The notes: a model not told the origin generated them from the sequence alone. DNA of 64,000 nucleotides from Shimia abyssi (GCF_003014475.1 NZ_PYGJ01000001.1:124001-188000), one strand, 5' to 3'. Positions 26,060-35,087 are shown, counted from the stretch's first letter. Translations and numbers: made by a program.

Positions 26060-27149
26060 GGTTCAGAACCCCCTCATTTCCGGCAGAGAGCAACGCCCTG
26101 CCCTTTTCTGTTTCAAACACGGTGATCGTGCGTTCATCAAAACGCAGCCCGGTTTTTTCGCCCACAACCGCACGGTCGCTGGACGCGATCCGCGCCTTGA
26201 TATCTCCGTGGGGGGTGTTCAGCGTCACGATCTGGGTTGTGCCCAGATACTCGGTGGCGACGACCTCTGCGCGATAATCAGAGGCGTCATCAAGATGCAC
26301 ATGCTCGGGCCGCACACCCAGCGCCAGATCGCCCCGCCCGCCTGCGTGTTGTTCGGGCACTCTTATCTCACTCTCGCCAAGCGCCACCGAGGTGGTCCCG
26401 CTGCCCACGATCCCGTGGAAATTAAGGAAGTTCATTGAAGGGGATCCAATAAAGCTGGCGACAAACATGGTTGCGGGCCAGTCATAGATATCCTGTGGCA
26501 CGCCAAACTGTTCGACCACCCCGTGGTTCATCACCACGATCTTGTCGCCCATCTGCATCGCCTCAAGCTGATCATGGGTCACATAAACCGTGGTTGCGCC
26601 CATCCGGTCGTGCAACGCGCGCAGTTCTTCGGACATGTGTTCGCGAAACTCTGCGTCCAGCGCGCCCAGCGGTTCATCCATGAAGAACGCCTTGGGATCG
26701 CGCACAATCGCGCGCCCCAGCGCCACGCGTTGACGATCCCCTCCGGACAAACCACCCACCGGTTTCTTCAGGATATCGGTGATCCCAAGGATCTGGGCCA
26801 CCTCGTCAACCTTCCGTTTTACCTGAGGTTTTGGCATCCCCTGGCTGAGCAAAGGATAACTGATGTTCTTGCCCACATTCATATGCGGATAAAGCGCAAA
26901 CATTTGGAACACAAAGGCGATATCGCGCTGGCTGGCGGGCTTCATGCCCACTTCCTCGCCGTCGATAAAGATCTCGCCGCTTGTCGGCAGCTCCAACCCC
27001 GCCATCATGCGCAAGGTGGTGGTTTTACCACAGCCCGACGGGCCCAGTAGCATAAAGAACTCACCATCCTCAATTGTGAAACTCGAAGACTGCACTGCCG
27101 TAAACGACCCGAAGTCCTTGCGCACGTTTTCAATACATATCTGTGCCAT
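26052..27149 (-). CDS. ABC transporter ATP-binding protein (carbohydrate type) 1
   Basis: 365 residues. Seen: Walker A GPSGCGKTT, Q-loop FQMFALYPHMNV, signature LSGGDRQRVALGRA, Walker B AFFMDEPLGALDA, VTHD switch, and a TOBE/MalK C-terminal domain that ends with RTITVFETEKG. It starts six bases after the stop of the 62-residue membrane protein gene. It pairs with the second ATPase; the two differ enough to be old paralogues rather than a recent copy. Confidence 0.9.
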   Translation of the reverse strand: MAQICIENVRKDFGSFTAVQSSSFTIEDGEFFMLLGPSGCGKTTTLRMMAGLELPTSGEIFIDGEEVGMKPASQRDIAFVFQMFALYPHMNVGKNISYPLLSQGMPKPQVKRKVDEVAQILGITDILKKPVGGLSGGDRQRVALGRAIVRDPKAFFMDEPLGALDAEFREHMSEELRALHDRMGATTVYVTHDQLEAMQMGDKIVVMNHGVVEQFGVPQDIYDWPATMFVASFIGSPSMNFLNFHGIVGSGTTSVALGESEIRVPEQHAGGRGDLALGVRPEHVHLDDASDYRAEVVATEYLGTTQIVTLNTPHGDIKARIASSDRAVVGEKTGLRFDERTITVFETEKGRALLSAGNEGVLNHG

Positions 27150-27155
27150 TTGGGA

Positions 27156-27344
27156 TTACTCCGGAAAGTGGCTGACGATGATAAACATCACCGTGCCAAT
27201 CAGGGTGACAATGAAGGAATAGGTGAACATTCCCAGCAGGAACGGCTGCATCAGCATGACCACACCCAACGCGATAAGGATCGAGGCGACCATTTCCCAT
27301 GGACCGCGGCGTAGCCGCAACAAGCCATTGATAAACATACTCAT
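27156..27344 (-). CDS. 62-residue membrane protein of the ABC operon
   Basis: Small protein with a basic N-terminus (NGLLRLRRGPW) and two hydrophobic helices (EMVASILIALGVVMLMQPFL and YSFIVTLIGTVMFIIV). The ATG at 27344 overlaps the stop of the upstream permease gene (ATGA), and the ATPase gene follows six bases after its stop, so it is clearly translated as part of the operon. Rhizobial glycerol transporters also carry a small membrane protein gene, but I cannot say this one is homologous. It may be a transporter subunit. Confidence 0.7.
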   Translation of the reverse strand: MSMFINGLLRLRRGPWEMVASILIALGVVMLMQPFLLGMFTYSFIVTLIGTVMFIIVSHFPE

Positions 27345-28279
27345 TTGCGAACCGCTCCGAATGTGATCCCGCGCAACAGGTGCTTGCGCAGCAGGATTGT
27401 GAACACCATGACCGGCACCAGAAAGATGGTCGCGCCAGCCGCAACCGCAGGCCAGTCCTTGCCGCCCACCCCGATAATGGTGGGGATAAAGGGCGGCGCC
27501 GTCTGGGCCGTTCCAGAGGTCAGCAACACCGCAAAGGCGTACTCGTTCCACGCAAAGATCAGGCAAAAGATCGCGGTTGAGGCGATGCCGGTGGCTGCCT
27601 GCGGCAGCACCACTTTGTAAAACGCCTGAAACCGGGTGTAGCCATCAATCAGCGCGGCCTCTTCATACTCAATCGGGATCTCGTCGATGAACCCTTTGAG
27701 CAGCCAAACCGACAATGACAGGTTCACCGCCGTATACAGCAGGATCATACCCAGATGCGTGTCGTTCAGACCCAGCTGGCGAAACATCAGGAAAATCGGG
27801 ATCGCCACGGCAATCGGCGGCATCATCCGCGTTGACAGGATAAAGAACAGCAGATCGTCTTTCAGCGGCACCCGAAACCGGCTGAACGCATAAGCCGCAG
27901 CGGTGCCCAGTACCATACACAGGATCGTTGAGCCAAAACCGATAATGACCGAGTTCAGGAAACGTTCGCCATAGCGTGACGGCCCCGAAATCACCTGCCC
28001 CTGTTCGCGCACCATTTCTTCGTACCAGGTTTGGGCAGGTGGCAGTGCAGCCAAATCGTCCTCGCTCATCCGCGTGCGTTGGGTAAACAAGTTTACATAC
28101 CCTTCCAGCGTTGGTTCAAACACCACCTTGGGCGGGTAAGAGATTGAATCCGCCGGTGACTTGAACCCCGTGGCGATAATCCACATCAACGGCAGCAGGG
28201 TTATGATGGCATAGAGCACAACAGCCGTGCCCGCGAACCACTTCGTCCGGTTGGACGGTTCTGTAACGGAAAAGCTCAT
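27341..28279 (-). CDS. ABC transporter permease (MalG-type)
   Basis: 312 residues from the ATG at 28279, which overlaps the upstream permease stop (ATGA). Six membrane helices, first at about 17-37 (AGTAVVLYAIITLLPLMWII). The permease EAA loop reads EYEEAALIDGYTRFQAFYKVVLPQ, which docks onto the ATPases. The segment between helix 1 and 2 is long (about 70 residues), typical of this carbohydrate/glycerol group. Confidence 0.9.
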   Translation of the reverse strand: MSFSVTEPSNRTKWFAGTAVVLYAIITLLPLMWIIATGFKSPADSISYPPKVVFEPTLEGYVNLFTQRTRMSEDDLAALPPAQTWYEEMVREQGQVISGPSRYGERFLNSVIIGFGSTILCMVLGTAAAYAFSRFRVPLKDDLLFFILSTRMMPPIAVAIPIFLMFRQLGLNDTHLGMILLYTAVNLSLSVWLLKGFIDEIPIEYEEAALIDGYTRFQAFYKVVLPQAATGIASTAIFCLIFAWNEYAFAVLLTSGTAQTAPPFIPTIIGVGGKDWPAVAAGATIFLVPVMVFTILLRKHLLRGITFGAVRK

Positions 28280-29223
28280 CTTTCTTTTACCTTGTTCAGG
28301 GCTTTGACGTAGATCGAGGCAAGGCCAAAGACAGTGACAAACAGGATGACCGCATAGGCCGACGAATACCCGGTGCGCCATTTTTCAAACGCCTCGCGTT
28401 TGAGGTCGATCGAGGTCAAAGTGGTTGTGTTGCCCGGCCCGCCGCCAGTCAGCTGCACGACCAGGTCAAACATCTTAAAGTTCTCAATGCCGCGGAACAG
28501 CACAGCCAGCATCAAAAACGGCAGCGCCATGGGGATTGTGATGGTCCAGAACTGGCGCCATTTACTGGCACGATCACATTCTGCGGCCTCATAGATGCTG
28601 TCGGGGATCGATCTCAGCCCAGCCAAACAGATCAGCATCACAAACGGCGTCCACATCCAAGTGTCGGCAATCACAATGGCCCATGGGGCAAGGTTCACAT
28701 CCCCGATCATTGAAAAGCTGGACGGATCGGCGCCGGTCAGGAACCCAATCGCGTAATTGAACAAACCGATTTGCGGCTGATAAAGAAAGGTCCAGAAATT
28801 CCCCACCACAGCCGGGCTTAGCATCATGGGAAACACGATGATCGTGGTCCACATATCATTGCCCTTGAATTTCTTGTTGATCAGAAACGCCAGCGTGAAC
28901 CCGATCAGCACCTGAAACACGATGGTCCAGATCAGGAAATGCGCGGTGGCCTGCATCGTGGCCCAAACATCGGGATCAGTCAGGATGCGTTCATAGTTGC
29001 GCAGGCCAATAAATTCGACATCGCGATTTGGCCGGTTGACCTTGTAGTTGGTAAAGCTCAACCGGATCGTCCAGATCAGCGGAAAGATATTAACGGCCAG
29101 AAGCAGGAAAATGGAGGGGGCAACGAATATCCAGGCGATGGCCCGGTCCGACAGCCCGCGTACCTTTCGGGCCATGGGCGCCGGGGTTGCCCGCGCTATC
29201 CTTTCCATCGGAGTATGTGACAT
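28276..29223 (-). CDS. ABC transporter permease (MalF-type)
   Basis: 315 residues with six membrane helices starting at about 28 (AIAWIFVAPSIFLLLAVNIFPLIW). The EAA loop reads IYEAAECDRASKWRQFWTITIPM. It forms the transmembrane channel with the second permease. The gene lies 153 bases after the binding-protein gene, with a hairpin in between that probably lowers its expression relative to the binding protein. Confidence 0.9.
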   Translation of the reverse strand: MSHTPMERIARATPAPMARKVRGLSDRAIAWIFVAPSIFLLLAVNIFPLIWTIRLSFTNYKVNRPNRDVEFIGLRNYERILTDPDVWATMQATAHFLIWTIVFQVLIGFTLAFLINKKFKGNDMWTTIIVFPMMLSPAVVGNFWTFLYQPQIGLFNYAIGFLTGADPSSFSMIGDVNLAPWAIVIADTWMWTPFVMLICLAGLRSIPDSIYEAAECDRASKWRQFWTITIPMALPFLMLAVLFRGIENFKMFDLVVQLTGGGPGNTTTLTSIDLKREAFEKWRTGYSSAYAVILFVTVFGLASIYVKALNKVKER

Positions 29224-29293
29224 ATACTTAGTCCTTCGTCGGAGCGCAGTCGGACAAGGGTTTCACCCGAAGGGTCCGAAGGTGTTCGAAAAA

Positions 29294-29331
29294 TCCCGGC
29301 GCGCCCGAGCCAATGGCCAGACCCGCCGGGA
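29294..29331 (-). terminator. Attenuating hairpin after the binding-protein gene
   Basis: Reading the minus strand, TCCCGGCG (29331-29324) pairs with CGCCGGGA (29301-29294), followed by a run of five T. It has the form of an intrinsic terminator placed between the binding protein and the rest of the operon; partial read-through would give an excess of binding protein. Confidence 0.6.
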
Positions 29332-29376
29332 CGGAATATGTCAGGCACTTATTTAGCGCCCGACGGGGAGAGAGGC

Positions 29377-30693
29377 TTAGATCTTTCCTTCGTCTTCGAA
29401 GGTTTCTGTCCAGTCTTTAACAAGCCCATCCAGCGCCTGCTGCGCCGTGCCATTTCCTGCGATGACGTAATCATGCACCCGCTGCTGCATTGCCAAAAGC
29501 AGCTCAGCATAGGCCGGTTCCGCCCAGAAATCTTTTACGATTGCCATCGAGTCGAGGAAGGTTTGCGCATAAGGCTGGCTGGTTGCAAAACCGGGGTCTT
29601 CGACCACCGCCTTGAGCGCCGAATAGCCGCCAAGCTCCCACCAACGGGCCTGAATTTCGGGCTGGGCGAACCACTTGATATACTCAAGCGCCGCGTCCTG
29701 TTTGTCTGAGTATGAAACAACCGAAATCCCTTGACCGCCCAGCTGGGCAAAATGGCCATTCGGACCAGCAGGGTTCGGGAAGTACCCGGATTTGCCGCCG
29801 CCCACATTGGGGTCGGCCTCAACGCCCGGCCAGATAAACGCAAAGTTCATCTGCAACGCCACCTGCCCTGACTTGTAGGCGTCGATATTCTCGCCCATGT
29901 ACCAGTTTGACGACCCCGGAGGTGTCGCGGTGTCATACAGCTCTTTGTAGAACTCAAGCCCGGCAACAGCGCTCTCTGAGTTCACAAACCCTTCCAGCTC
30001 ATATGGGGTGTCTGGATTATTGTACTCAAAGCCATAGTTATAAAGCGCGTTGGTCACACCCATGGTGATCCCTTCCGAGCCACGCTCGGTATAGATCGCG
30101 GCGCCATAAACGGTGGTGCCATCAATGTCGCGGCCCTGAAAGAACTGAGCGATGTCTTTCAGTTCGTCCAATGACGCCGGCACACCCAGATCGCGCCCAT
30201 AGGTTTCCTTGAACTCAGCCTGAAGGTCCGGGCGGTCAAACCAATCCTTGCGATAGGTCCACCCCACCACATCGCCAAAGGCGGGCAATGCCCAATAGTT
30301 TGGCGTGTTCTTGGGCCATTCGGCATAGCCCGTCACGGTCGCGGGAATGAAATCGTCCATGGTGATGCCCTCGGCATCAAAAAAGTCGTTCAGCTTAACG
30401 TAGTGGCCATTCTCGGCACCGCCGCCGATCCACTGGCTGTCACCAATCATCAGGTCGCACAGCTTTCCACCCGAGTTCAGCTCGTTCAGCATCCGGTCGG
30501 CAAAGTTTGGCCATGGCACAAATTCGAAGTTCATCGAGTGGCCGGACGCCGCCTCAAAATCCTTGCTCAGCTCGATCAGCGCATTTGCCGGATCCCAGGA
30601 CGCCCAGCATAGGGTCAGGTCATCGGCGCTGGCCGTGCCTGCCATCGTCATGAGGGCCGCCGCCGCCACGCTATATTTGAGACTGTTTTTCAT
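29377..30693 (-). CDS. ABC transporter substrate-binding protein (carbohydrate type)
   Basis: 438 residues. A Sec signal peptide (MKNSLKYSVAAAALMTMAGTASA, cleavage before DDLTL) exports it to the periplasm. The mature part has the family 1 binding-protein fold (SWDPANALIELSKDFEAASG, FADRMLNELNSGG, YAEWPKNTPNYWALPAFGDV). I chose 30693 because the upstream frame extension would run through the operator palindromes. It is the first gene of the transporter operon, divergent from the LacI-type gene. The substrate is unknown; the dihydroxyacetone kinase in the operon points to a polyol or ketose. Confidence 0.88.
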   Translation of the reverse strand: MKNSLKYSVAAAALMTMAGTASADDLTLCWASWDPANALIELSKDFEAASGHSMNFEFVPWPNFADRMLNELNSGGKLCDLMIGDSQWIGGGAENGHYVKLNDFFDAEGITMDDFIPATVTGYAEWPKNTPNYWALPAFGDVVGWTYRKDWFDRPDLQAEFKETYGRDLGVPASLDELKDIAQFFQGRDIDGTTVYGAAIYTERGSEGITMGVTNALYNYGFEYNNPDTPYELEGFVNSESAVAGLEFYKELYDTATPPGSSNWYMGENIDAYKSGQVALQMNFAFIWPGVEADPNVGGGKSGYFPNPAGPNGHFAQLGGQGISVVSYSDKQDAALEYIKWFAQPEIQARWWELGGYSALKAVVEDPGFATSQPYAQTFLDSMAIVKDFWAEPAYAELLLAMQQRVHDYVIAGNGTAQQALDGLVKDWTETFEDEGKI

Positions 30694-30762
30694 CAGAAAG
30701 TTCCTCCCATCTGTTGGTCGCGGCCTGCTTGCCGTCGACTCGCTTGACTGCAAGATTGATAA

Positions 30763-30810
30763 ATGAGGCACGTACCTCATTTCAAGACATTTCTGAGGTA
30801 CGTACCTCAT
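30763..30810. promoter_or_regulatory. Twin operator for the LacI-family regulator
   Basis: TGAGGTACGTACCTCA (30794-30809) is a perfect 16-bp palindrome. TGAGGCACGTACCTCA (30764-30779) is the same site with one mismatch. Their centres are exactly 30 bp apart, about three helical turns, so two dimers would sit on one face of DNA. A CpG-like centre (ACGT) is usual for LacI-family sites. They lie between the regulator and the transporter operon. Confidence 0.75.
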
Positions 30811-30887
30811 TTTGATTGCAACCGATTGAAATATATGCAATAGTTCCAAAAGACCGCAACTTAACTAACGACCAAAGCCGAGGCAAA

Positions 30888-31916
30888 ATGCGCCCAACCA
30901 CCAAAGACTTAGCCAAAGAAGCAGGGGTCAGCCTTGCCACGGTTGACCGTGTTTTGAACGGCCGCCCCGGCGTCAGAAATAAGACGGTCGAGGCCGTGAA
31001 CGCCGCCATTGAAAAGATCGGGTTCGTGCGAAACCTATCTGCCGCCAATCTGGCCAAGGGCAAACAATATCGCTTTCGATTCATGCTGCCCGCTCATGGT
31101 GATCAGTTTCTCGGAGAGCTGCGCGCCCGTATTGACGAGGCCAACCAAGGGCTGGGTGTTGAGGGCATGGTCCTGTCCCATCAGGAGGTTTCACATTCCG
31201 ACCCGCACCTGATCGCCGAAACGCTAAGCCAGATTGGCCCGGACAAGGTGGATGGGGTGGCCCTGATGGCGCCGGAATCACCTCAGGTACGCGACGCAGC
31301 CCTGCGCCTGAAAGAGCGCGGTGTGCATGTTGTTCACCTGATTTCGGGCAAACAGCAGGCCGGGGATTTCGATTTTGTCGGGATCGACAACCAATCGGCG
31401 GGCGCAACTGCGGCGCGCTTGTTGGGGCGGTTCAATTGTAGAAAGGAGGGCAAAGTTGTCGTCATTGCCGAAACCATGAACGCGCGAGACAGCCTTGAAC
31501 GGCGCAAGGGTTTCGACATGGTTCTGACCAGGGATTACCCGCACCTGTCCGCCCTGCCCTCGCTTGAGACCTACGGTGATCCTCGGCGCACGCGCGACGT
31601 AATCGCCAACGTGTTGCGCAATAATGCCGATGTTGTGGGCGTCTATATCATGAGTTCTGAGGCCAAGCCCGCGCTTGACGCGTTGGCCGCAGAAAGCGAT
31701 CCACAATCGCTTATTGTTGTGGCCCATGAACTCACGTCGCGCACCCGCGATGCATTAATGTCGGGCGAGGCTGATGCCCTGATTGCGCAAAACCCCGGCC
31801 ATCTGGTGCGCAGCGCCGTGAGGCTTCTCAGGGCGCATTGCGACAACCGGTCTGTGGTGAAATCTCAGGAAGTGATCAGGATTGAAATCCTGATCAAAGA
31901 GAACCTGAGCGTCTGA
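30888..31916 (+). CDS. LacI-family transcriptional regulator
   Basis: 342 residues from the ATG at 30888 (GAGG upstream). Seen: LacI-type helix-turn-helix at the N-terminus (TTKDLAKEAGVSLATVDRVL) with hinge helix LSAANLAKGK, then a periplasmic-binding-protein-like effector domain (FVGIDNQSAGATAARLLG, ADVVGVYIMSSEAKPALDAL). It lies next to two matching palindromes and is divergent from the ABC-dihydroxyacetone kinase operon, which it very likely controls together with itself. Confidence 0.88.
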   Translation: MRPTTKDLAKEAGVSLATVDRVLNGRPGVRNKTVEAVNAAIEKIGFVRNLSAANLAKGKQYRFRFMLPAHGDQFLGELRARIDEANQGLGVEGMVLSHQEVSHSDPHLIAETLSQIGPDKVDGVALMAPESPQVRDAALRLKERGVHVVHLISGKQQAGDFDFVGIDNQSAGATAARLLGRFNCRKEGKVVVIAETMNARDSLERRKGFDMVLTRDYPHLSALPSLETYGDPRRTRDVIANVLRNNADVVGVYIMSSEAKPALDALAAESDPQSLIVVAHELTSRTRDALMSGEADALIAQNPGHLVRSAVRLLRAHCDNRSVVKSQEVIRIEILIKENLSV

Positions 31917-31931
31917 GCTACCTGAAATAGC

Positions 31932-32195
31932 TCAGGACATGCCCAGAGCTTCTTTGTACATTTCCAACACCGCTTCTTCTTCGGCGATATCGTCTTTGTC
32001 ACGCTTGCGCAAAGCCACTATCTTGCGCAGCACCTTAGTGTCATAGCCACGCGACTTGGCCTCTCCCATGACCTCTTTTTGCTGCTCGGCAATGTCCTTT
32101 TTCTCCTGCTCAAGGCGCTCATAACGCTCAACGAACTGGCGCAGTTCATTGGCCGTGACACGGTAGCTGGAATCGATCGAGGTCTCGTCGTTCAT
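31932..32195 (-). CDS. gapR: GapR-family DNA-binding protein (DUF2312)
   Basis: 87 residues. GapR is a nucleoid protein of alphaproteobacteria that binds overtwisted AT-rich DNA ahead of polymerases and stimulates gyrase. Seen: VTANELRQFVERYERLEQEK, the long first coiled-coil helix, then EAKSRGYDTKVLRKIVALR with conserved basic residues, and a last helix (EEAVLEMYKEALGM). Size equals the family norm. I chose the ATG at 32195 (GGAG upstream). Confidence 0.9.
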   Translation of the reverse strand: MNDETSIDSSYRVTANELRQFVERYERLEQEKKDIAEQQKEVMGEAKSRGYDTKVLRKIVALRKRDKDDIAEEEAVLEMYKEALGMS

Positions 32196-32364
32196 GGGGG
32201 CTCCTGAGGGGATCAAAGAAATCTGGAGCCGCAAACTAGCGCCGCTTTTCGCGCCCCGCAAGCGCTCTTGAAGCGCTGTTGCGTGATTTCGCGCAGCTTG
32301 TCCCCTTGCGATGCGCCGCCGCTTCGGTTACGGGCAGTGCGCAACGTTGAATTCGAGGTGCACC

Positions 32365-32580
32365 ATGGAATGGTTGGTCTGGGCGGGCGCCCTTTTGTCG
32401 GTAATCGGGCTGGTTGGTCTGGTAGCGTCGATCATCAAGGCCAACAAGGCGCGCCGTGCCGGATTGAGTGACGAAGAACTGCGCGCGGCGATTCAGAAAA
32501 TCATGCCCCTGAACATGGGCGCGCTGTTTCTGTCAGTGATCGGGCTGATGGTTGTGATCGTTGGCATTTCGCTAAGCTAA
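32365..32580 (+). CDS. Small two-helix membrane protein, unknown
   Basis: 71 residues. Two membrane helices (VWAGALLSVIGLVGLVASII and MGALFLSVIGLMVVIVGISL) flank a charged middle (KANKARRAGLSDEELRAAIQ). GAGG lies eight bases before the ATG. It is divergent from gapR. No family recognised. Confidence 0.6.
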   Translation: MEWLVWAGALLSVIGLVGLVASIIKANKARRAGLSDEELRAAIQKIMPLNMGALFLSVIGLMVVIVGISLS

Positions 32581-32597
32581 CATGCACTCAGGCGTGT

Positions 32598-34676
32598 TCA
32601 GTCGTTCAAAGATGCGAACCCTGCCCCGTTTTTGATCAACAGATCAAAATGCGTTTCCGGCGCCCAGAATTCGGCGTCGTGCTCCGTATAGTCGCGCAGT
32701 TTGCCCCGCAAGGCCAATAAGCCAAATGCGTCGGCGGCCTGCATCGGCCCACCCCGCCAGTTTGGAAATCCATGGCCAAGTGTCATGACAACGTCAATGT
32801 CAGACGGGCGCTGCGCCACTCCCAGCTTGAGCAATCGCGCGCCCTCATTGGCCATCGCCGCCAGACAACGTGTCTGGATGGTTGCGGCGTCCAACTCGCG
32901 CGGCTGAATATCGTTTGACTGCCAAATTTCGGCCAGAACATTCTGCAATTCGGGCGGTGCCATGTTATTTGCCTGATCCGGGGCGTATTCGAAAAACCCG
33001 GCGCGGGCTTTGCGCCCCAGTCGGCCCAGCTGCAACAGCTTGTCCAAAACCGGCTGTCCCGCCGTATATCCAAACATCTGTTGGCGCACTTTGATCCGGT
33101 CAAGCCCAATGGCATCCGCCGCCTGAAATGGCCCGCGCGCCATGCCCCACATGCGCATCGCTCGGTCCACCCTGTCGGGGGTGATACCAGACACAACCAA
33201 CTCATCGGCCGCATATAGACAAGCCGCCGCGACCCGATCCCCTATCAAACCCGGCACGGCGCCGGACCGCACCGGCACCTTTCCCAGCGACTGCACAAAG
33301 CCATGAAGCGAGGCCACAACGTCACCGTCGCACCCCCGATGCACGGCAATTTCGGCCAGCCTTGTCGTGCGGATGGGCAAAGGTATGTGAATGCCCGCCA
33401 CACGCTCGGGGTGCTGCGTTCCAGAGGCCAAATGGGTAATATCAGCCAGCGAAGACGCCGTTGTCATAATCGCGTCGGGCGACAGGTGATCCGCAAGTGC
33501 CTTGAACAGATCCGCTCTGACAATCGCGTCCTGCCCTGCCATTTCAATAACCAAATCCGCATGCGCGAGCGCGGCCAACTCGGACGAGGTGGTTAGATTG
33601 GCCAAGACAGGGGCGAGCCTGTCATCCGGAAGTTGCGCCTGCGAGATAGCGCGCCGCAGCATGCTTGCAACGCGGGCCGCGGCTTGCTCGGCATGGGCCG
33701 TGTCCTTGTCGACAAGCGTTACTTTGCGTCCCGACAACAGGCACATGAGCGCCATCCCGCACCCACGAACGTCTGCACCAATGATCCCGACGTGATCCAA
33801 CCGTTTGACTTTCCCGGTGGCAAGTTCCGGAAACCGCACCGCCCGACGCTCTGCCTTGAACAAATGGCGCAGTGCCTTTGACTGATCCGATGCGCGCAAC
33901 ACATCCAACGCGGCTGCTTCAAATTCGATCCCTACATCAAACGGCAACAGCCCCGCCGCCTCGACACAGCGCAGAATTTCGCGCGGCGCAACTTCGGCGC
34001 GCACGCCAACCTTGGAACGCCAGCCGCCCAGCGCGCCCTGAAAGGCTGTGCCATCGACCACGCCCTCAATGCGATCACAAGACCGGCGCGGAGTTTTGCC
34101 TGCCTTAACCAAATGGCTGGCAAATTTCCGCGCCACATCAATCTCATCAGACGTTGTGGCCTGATCGACAAACGGCTGCAACACGTCGGCCTCGACGGCA
34201 ATTCTGCGCCCTGTCGCCACAAGATCCATTGCGGTTTGCGCACCACCGATGCGCGCGACACGTTGTATCGTGCCGCCTTCAGGCAACAACCCGATGGTCA
34301 CTTCCGGAAACCCAACATGCACGCCCGCGCGCGCCACCCGGTAATGACACGCCAGCGCCAGACCAAACCCCGGACCCAGCGCGCCGCCGTTCAAAACCGC
34401 AATCACCGGTTTTGGGCTGTTCTCAATGGTTCGAAAAAGTTCTGTAATGGAAGGGGCCGTCGCTTCGGCCTCAATTTCTGTAAGGTTCAACCCGGTGGAA
34501 AACACCTTGCCTGACCCCGTCACAACAATCGCGTGAATGTCGCTGTCAGCAAGGGCGCGCGAAAAACAACTCAGCAAATTGCCACGCATTTCAGCGGTCA
34601 ATGCGTTGGTGGGCGCCTGCCCCATGGTCAAGACTGCAATACCCTGCTCAGTCTGAAAACCGACCGTGTTGCTCAT
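32598..34676 (-). CDS. 3-hydroxyacyl-CoA dehydrogenase / enoyl-CoA hydratase (FadB/FadJ type)
   Basis: 692 residues, the usual length of the bifunctional beta-oxidation enzyme. N-terminal crotonase domain (about 1-190: VVTGSGKVFSTGLNL, VLNGGALGPGFGLALACHY), where the glutamates of the hydratase site should be checked because the GFPEVTIGLLPEGG motif keeps the first. Then an NAD-binding domain (VGIIGADVRGCGMALMCLLSG; the glycine-rich loop reads GADVRGCG, not the usual GAGxMGxG) and two C-terminal dehydrogenase domains (RAGFFEYAP). The departure from GAGTMG is notable and might lower NAD binding. It acts in fatty-acid degradation. An orphan gene without a thiolase beside it. Confidence 0.85.
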   Translation of the reverse strand: MSNTVGFQTEQGIAVLTMGQAPTNALTAEMRGNLLSCFSRALADSDIHAIVVTGSGKVFSTGLNLTEIEAEATAPSITELFRTIENSPKPVIAVLNGGALGPGFGLALACHYRVARAGVHVGFPEVTIGLLPEGGTIQRVARIGGAQTAMDLVATGRRIAVEADVLQPFVDQATTSDEIDVARKFASHLVKAGKTPRRSCDRIEGVVDGTAFQGALGGWRSKVGVRAEVAPREILRCVEAAGLLPFDVGIEFEAAALDVLRASDQSKALRHLFKAERRAVRFPELATGKVKRLDHVGIIGADVRGCGMALMCLLSGRKVTLVDKDTAHAEQAAARVASMLRRAISQAQLPDDRLAPVLANLTTSSELAALAHADLVIEMAGQDAIVRADLFKALADHLSPDAIMTTASSLADITHLASGTQHPERVAGIHIPLPIRTTRLAEIAVHRGCDGDVVASLHGFVQSLGKVPVRSGAVPGLIGDRVAAACLYAADELVVSGITPDRVDRAMRMWGMARGPFQAADAIGLDRIKVRQQMFGYTAGQPVLDKLLQLGRLGRKARAGFFEYAPDQANNMAPPELQNVLAEIWQSNDIQPRELDAATIQTRCLAAMANEGARLLKLGVAQRPSDIDVVMTLGHGFPNWRGGPMQAADAFGLLALRGKLRDYTEHDAEFWAPETHFDLLIKNGAGFASLND

Positions 34677-34761
34677 TAAGGTCTCTTACATCGTTCAAAA
34701 GAAAAGCATTTACTCCCTGTTAACTGTAACGCCCCCTCGTAGTGAAACAAGCCCACATATC

Positions 34762-34796
34762 ATAAGAGCCCCAACAGATTGTCAGGGCCCTCTTAT
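34762..34796 (-). terminator. Hairpin after the 71-residue gene
   Basis: ATAAGAG (34762-34768) pairs with CTCTTAT (34790-34796), with an inner CCC/GGG pairing. It lies downstream of the 71-residue gene on the minus strand. There is no clear T-run, so its strength is uncertain. Confidence 0.4.
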
Positions 34797-34817
34797 CACC
34801 TCGCGCTGAAGGAACGC

Positions 34818-35033
34818 CTAAATCGGCATGTTGTCAAAGCTGTCCTCGATCTCTTCATCCAACAAATCAAGGTCCAGCCTCTTGAGCTGCGCCGGAATGG
34901 CGCCGCCAAACACACGGATCATCTCTAGTGTGCGATGCAATTGCTGATGCAACTCATAACGCGCATCGCCGCTAGCCCCTTCAATGGATTTCGCCAGCGT
35001 TTCCGCCTTTTCCAAAAGTTGCTCAACAGTCAT
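34818..35033 (-). CDS. Conserved small helical protein, unknown function
   Basis: 71 residues, mostly helical and acidic: MTVEQLLEKAETLAKSIEGA, YELHQQLHRTLEMIRVFGG, LDLDLLDEEIEDSFDNMPI. GGAGGAGAAATC precedes the ATG. It lies 54 bases after the DksA-type gene on the same strand. It looks like a real, conserved small protein, but I know no family name. Confidence 0.65.
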   Translation of the reverse strand: MTVEQLLEKAETLAKSIEGASGDARYELHQQLHRTLEMIRVFGGAIPAQLKRLDLDLLDEEIEDSFDNMPI

Positions 35034-35087
35034 GATTTCTCCTCCCTAAATGGTGCAAAACACCCGACGCAACGCTTCTGCGACCAC

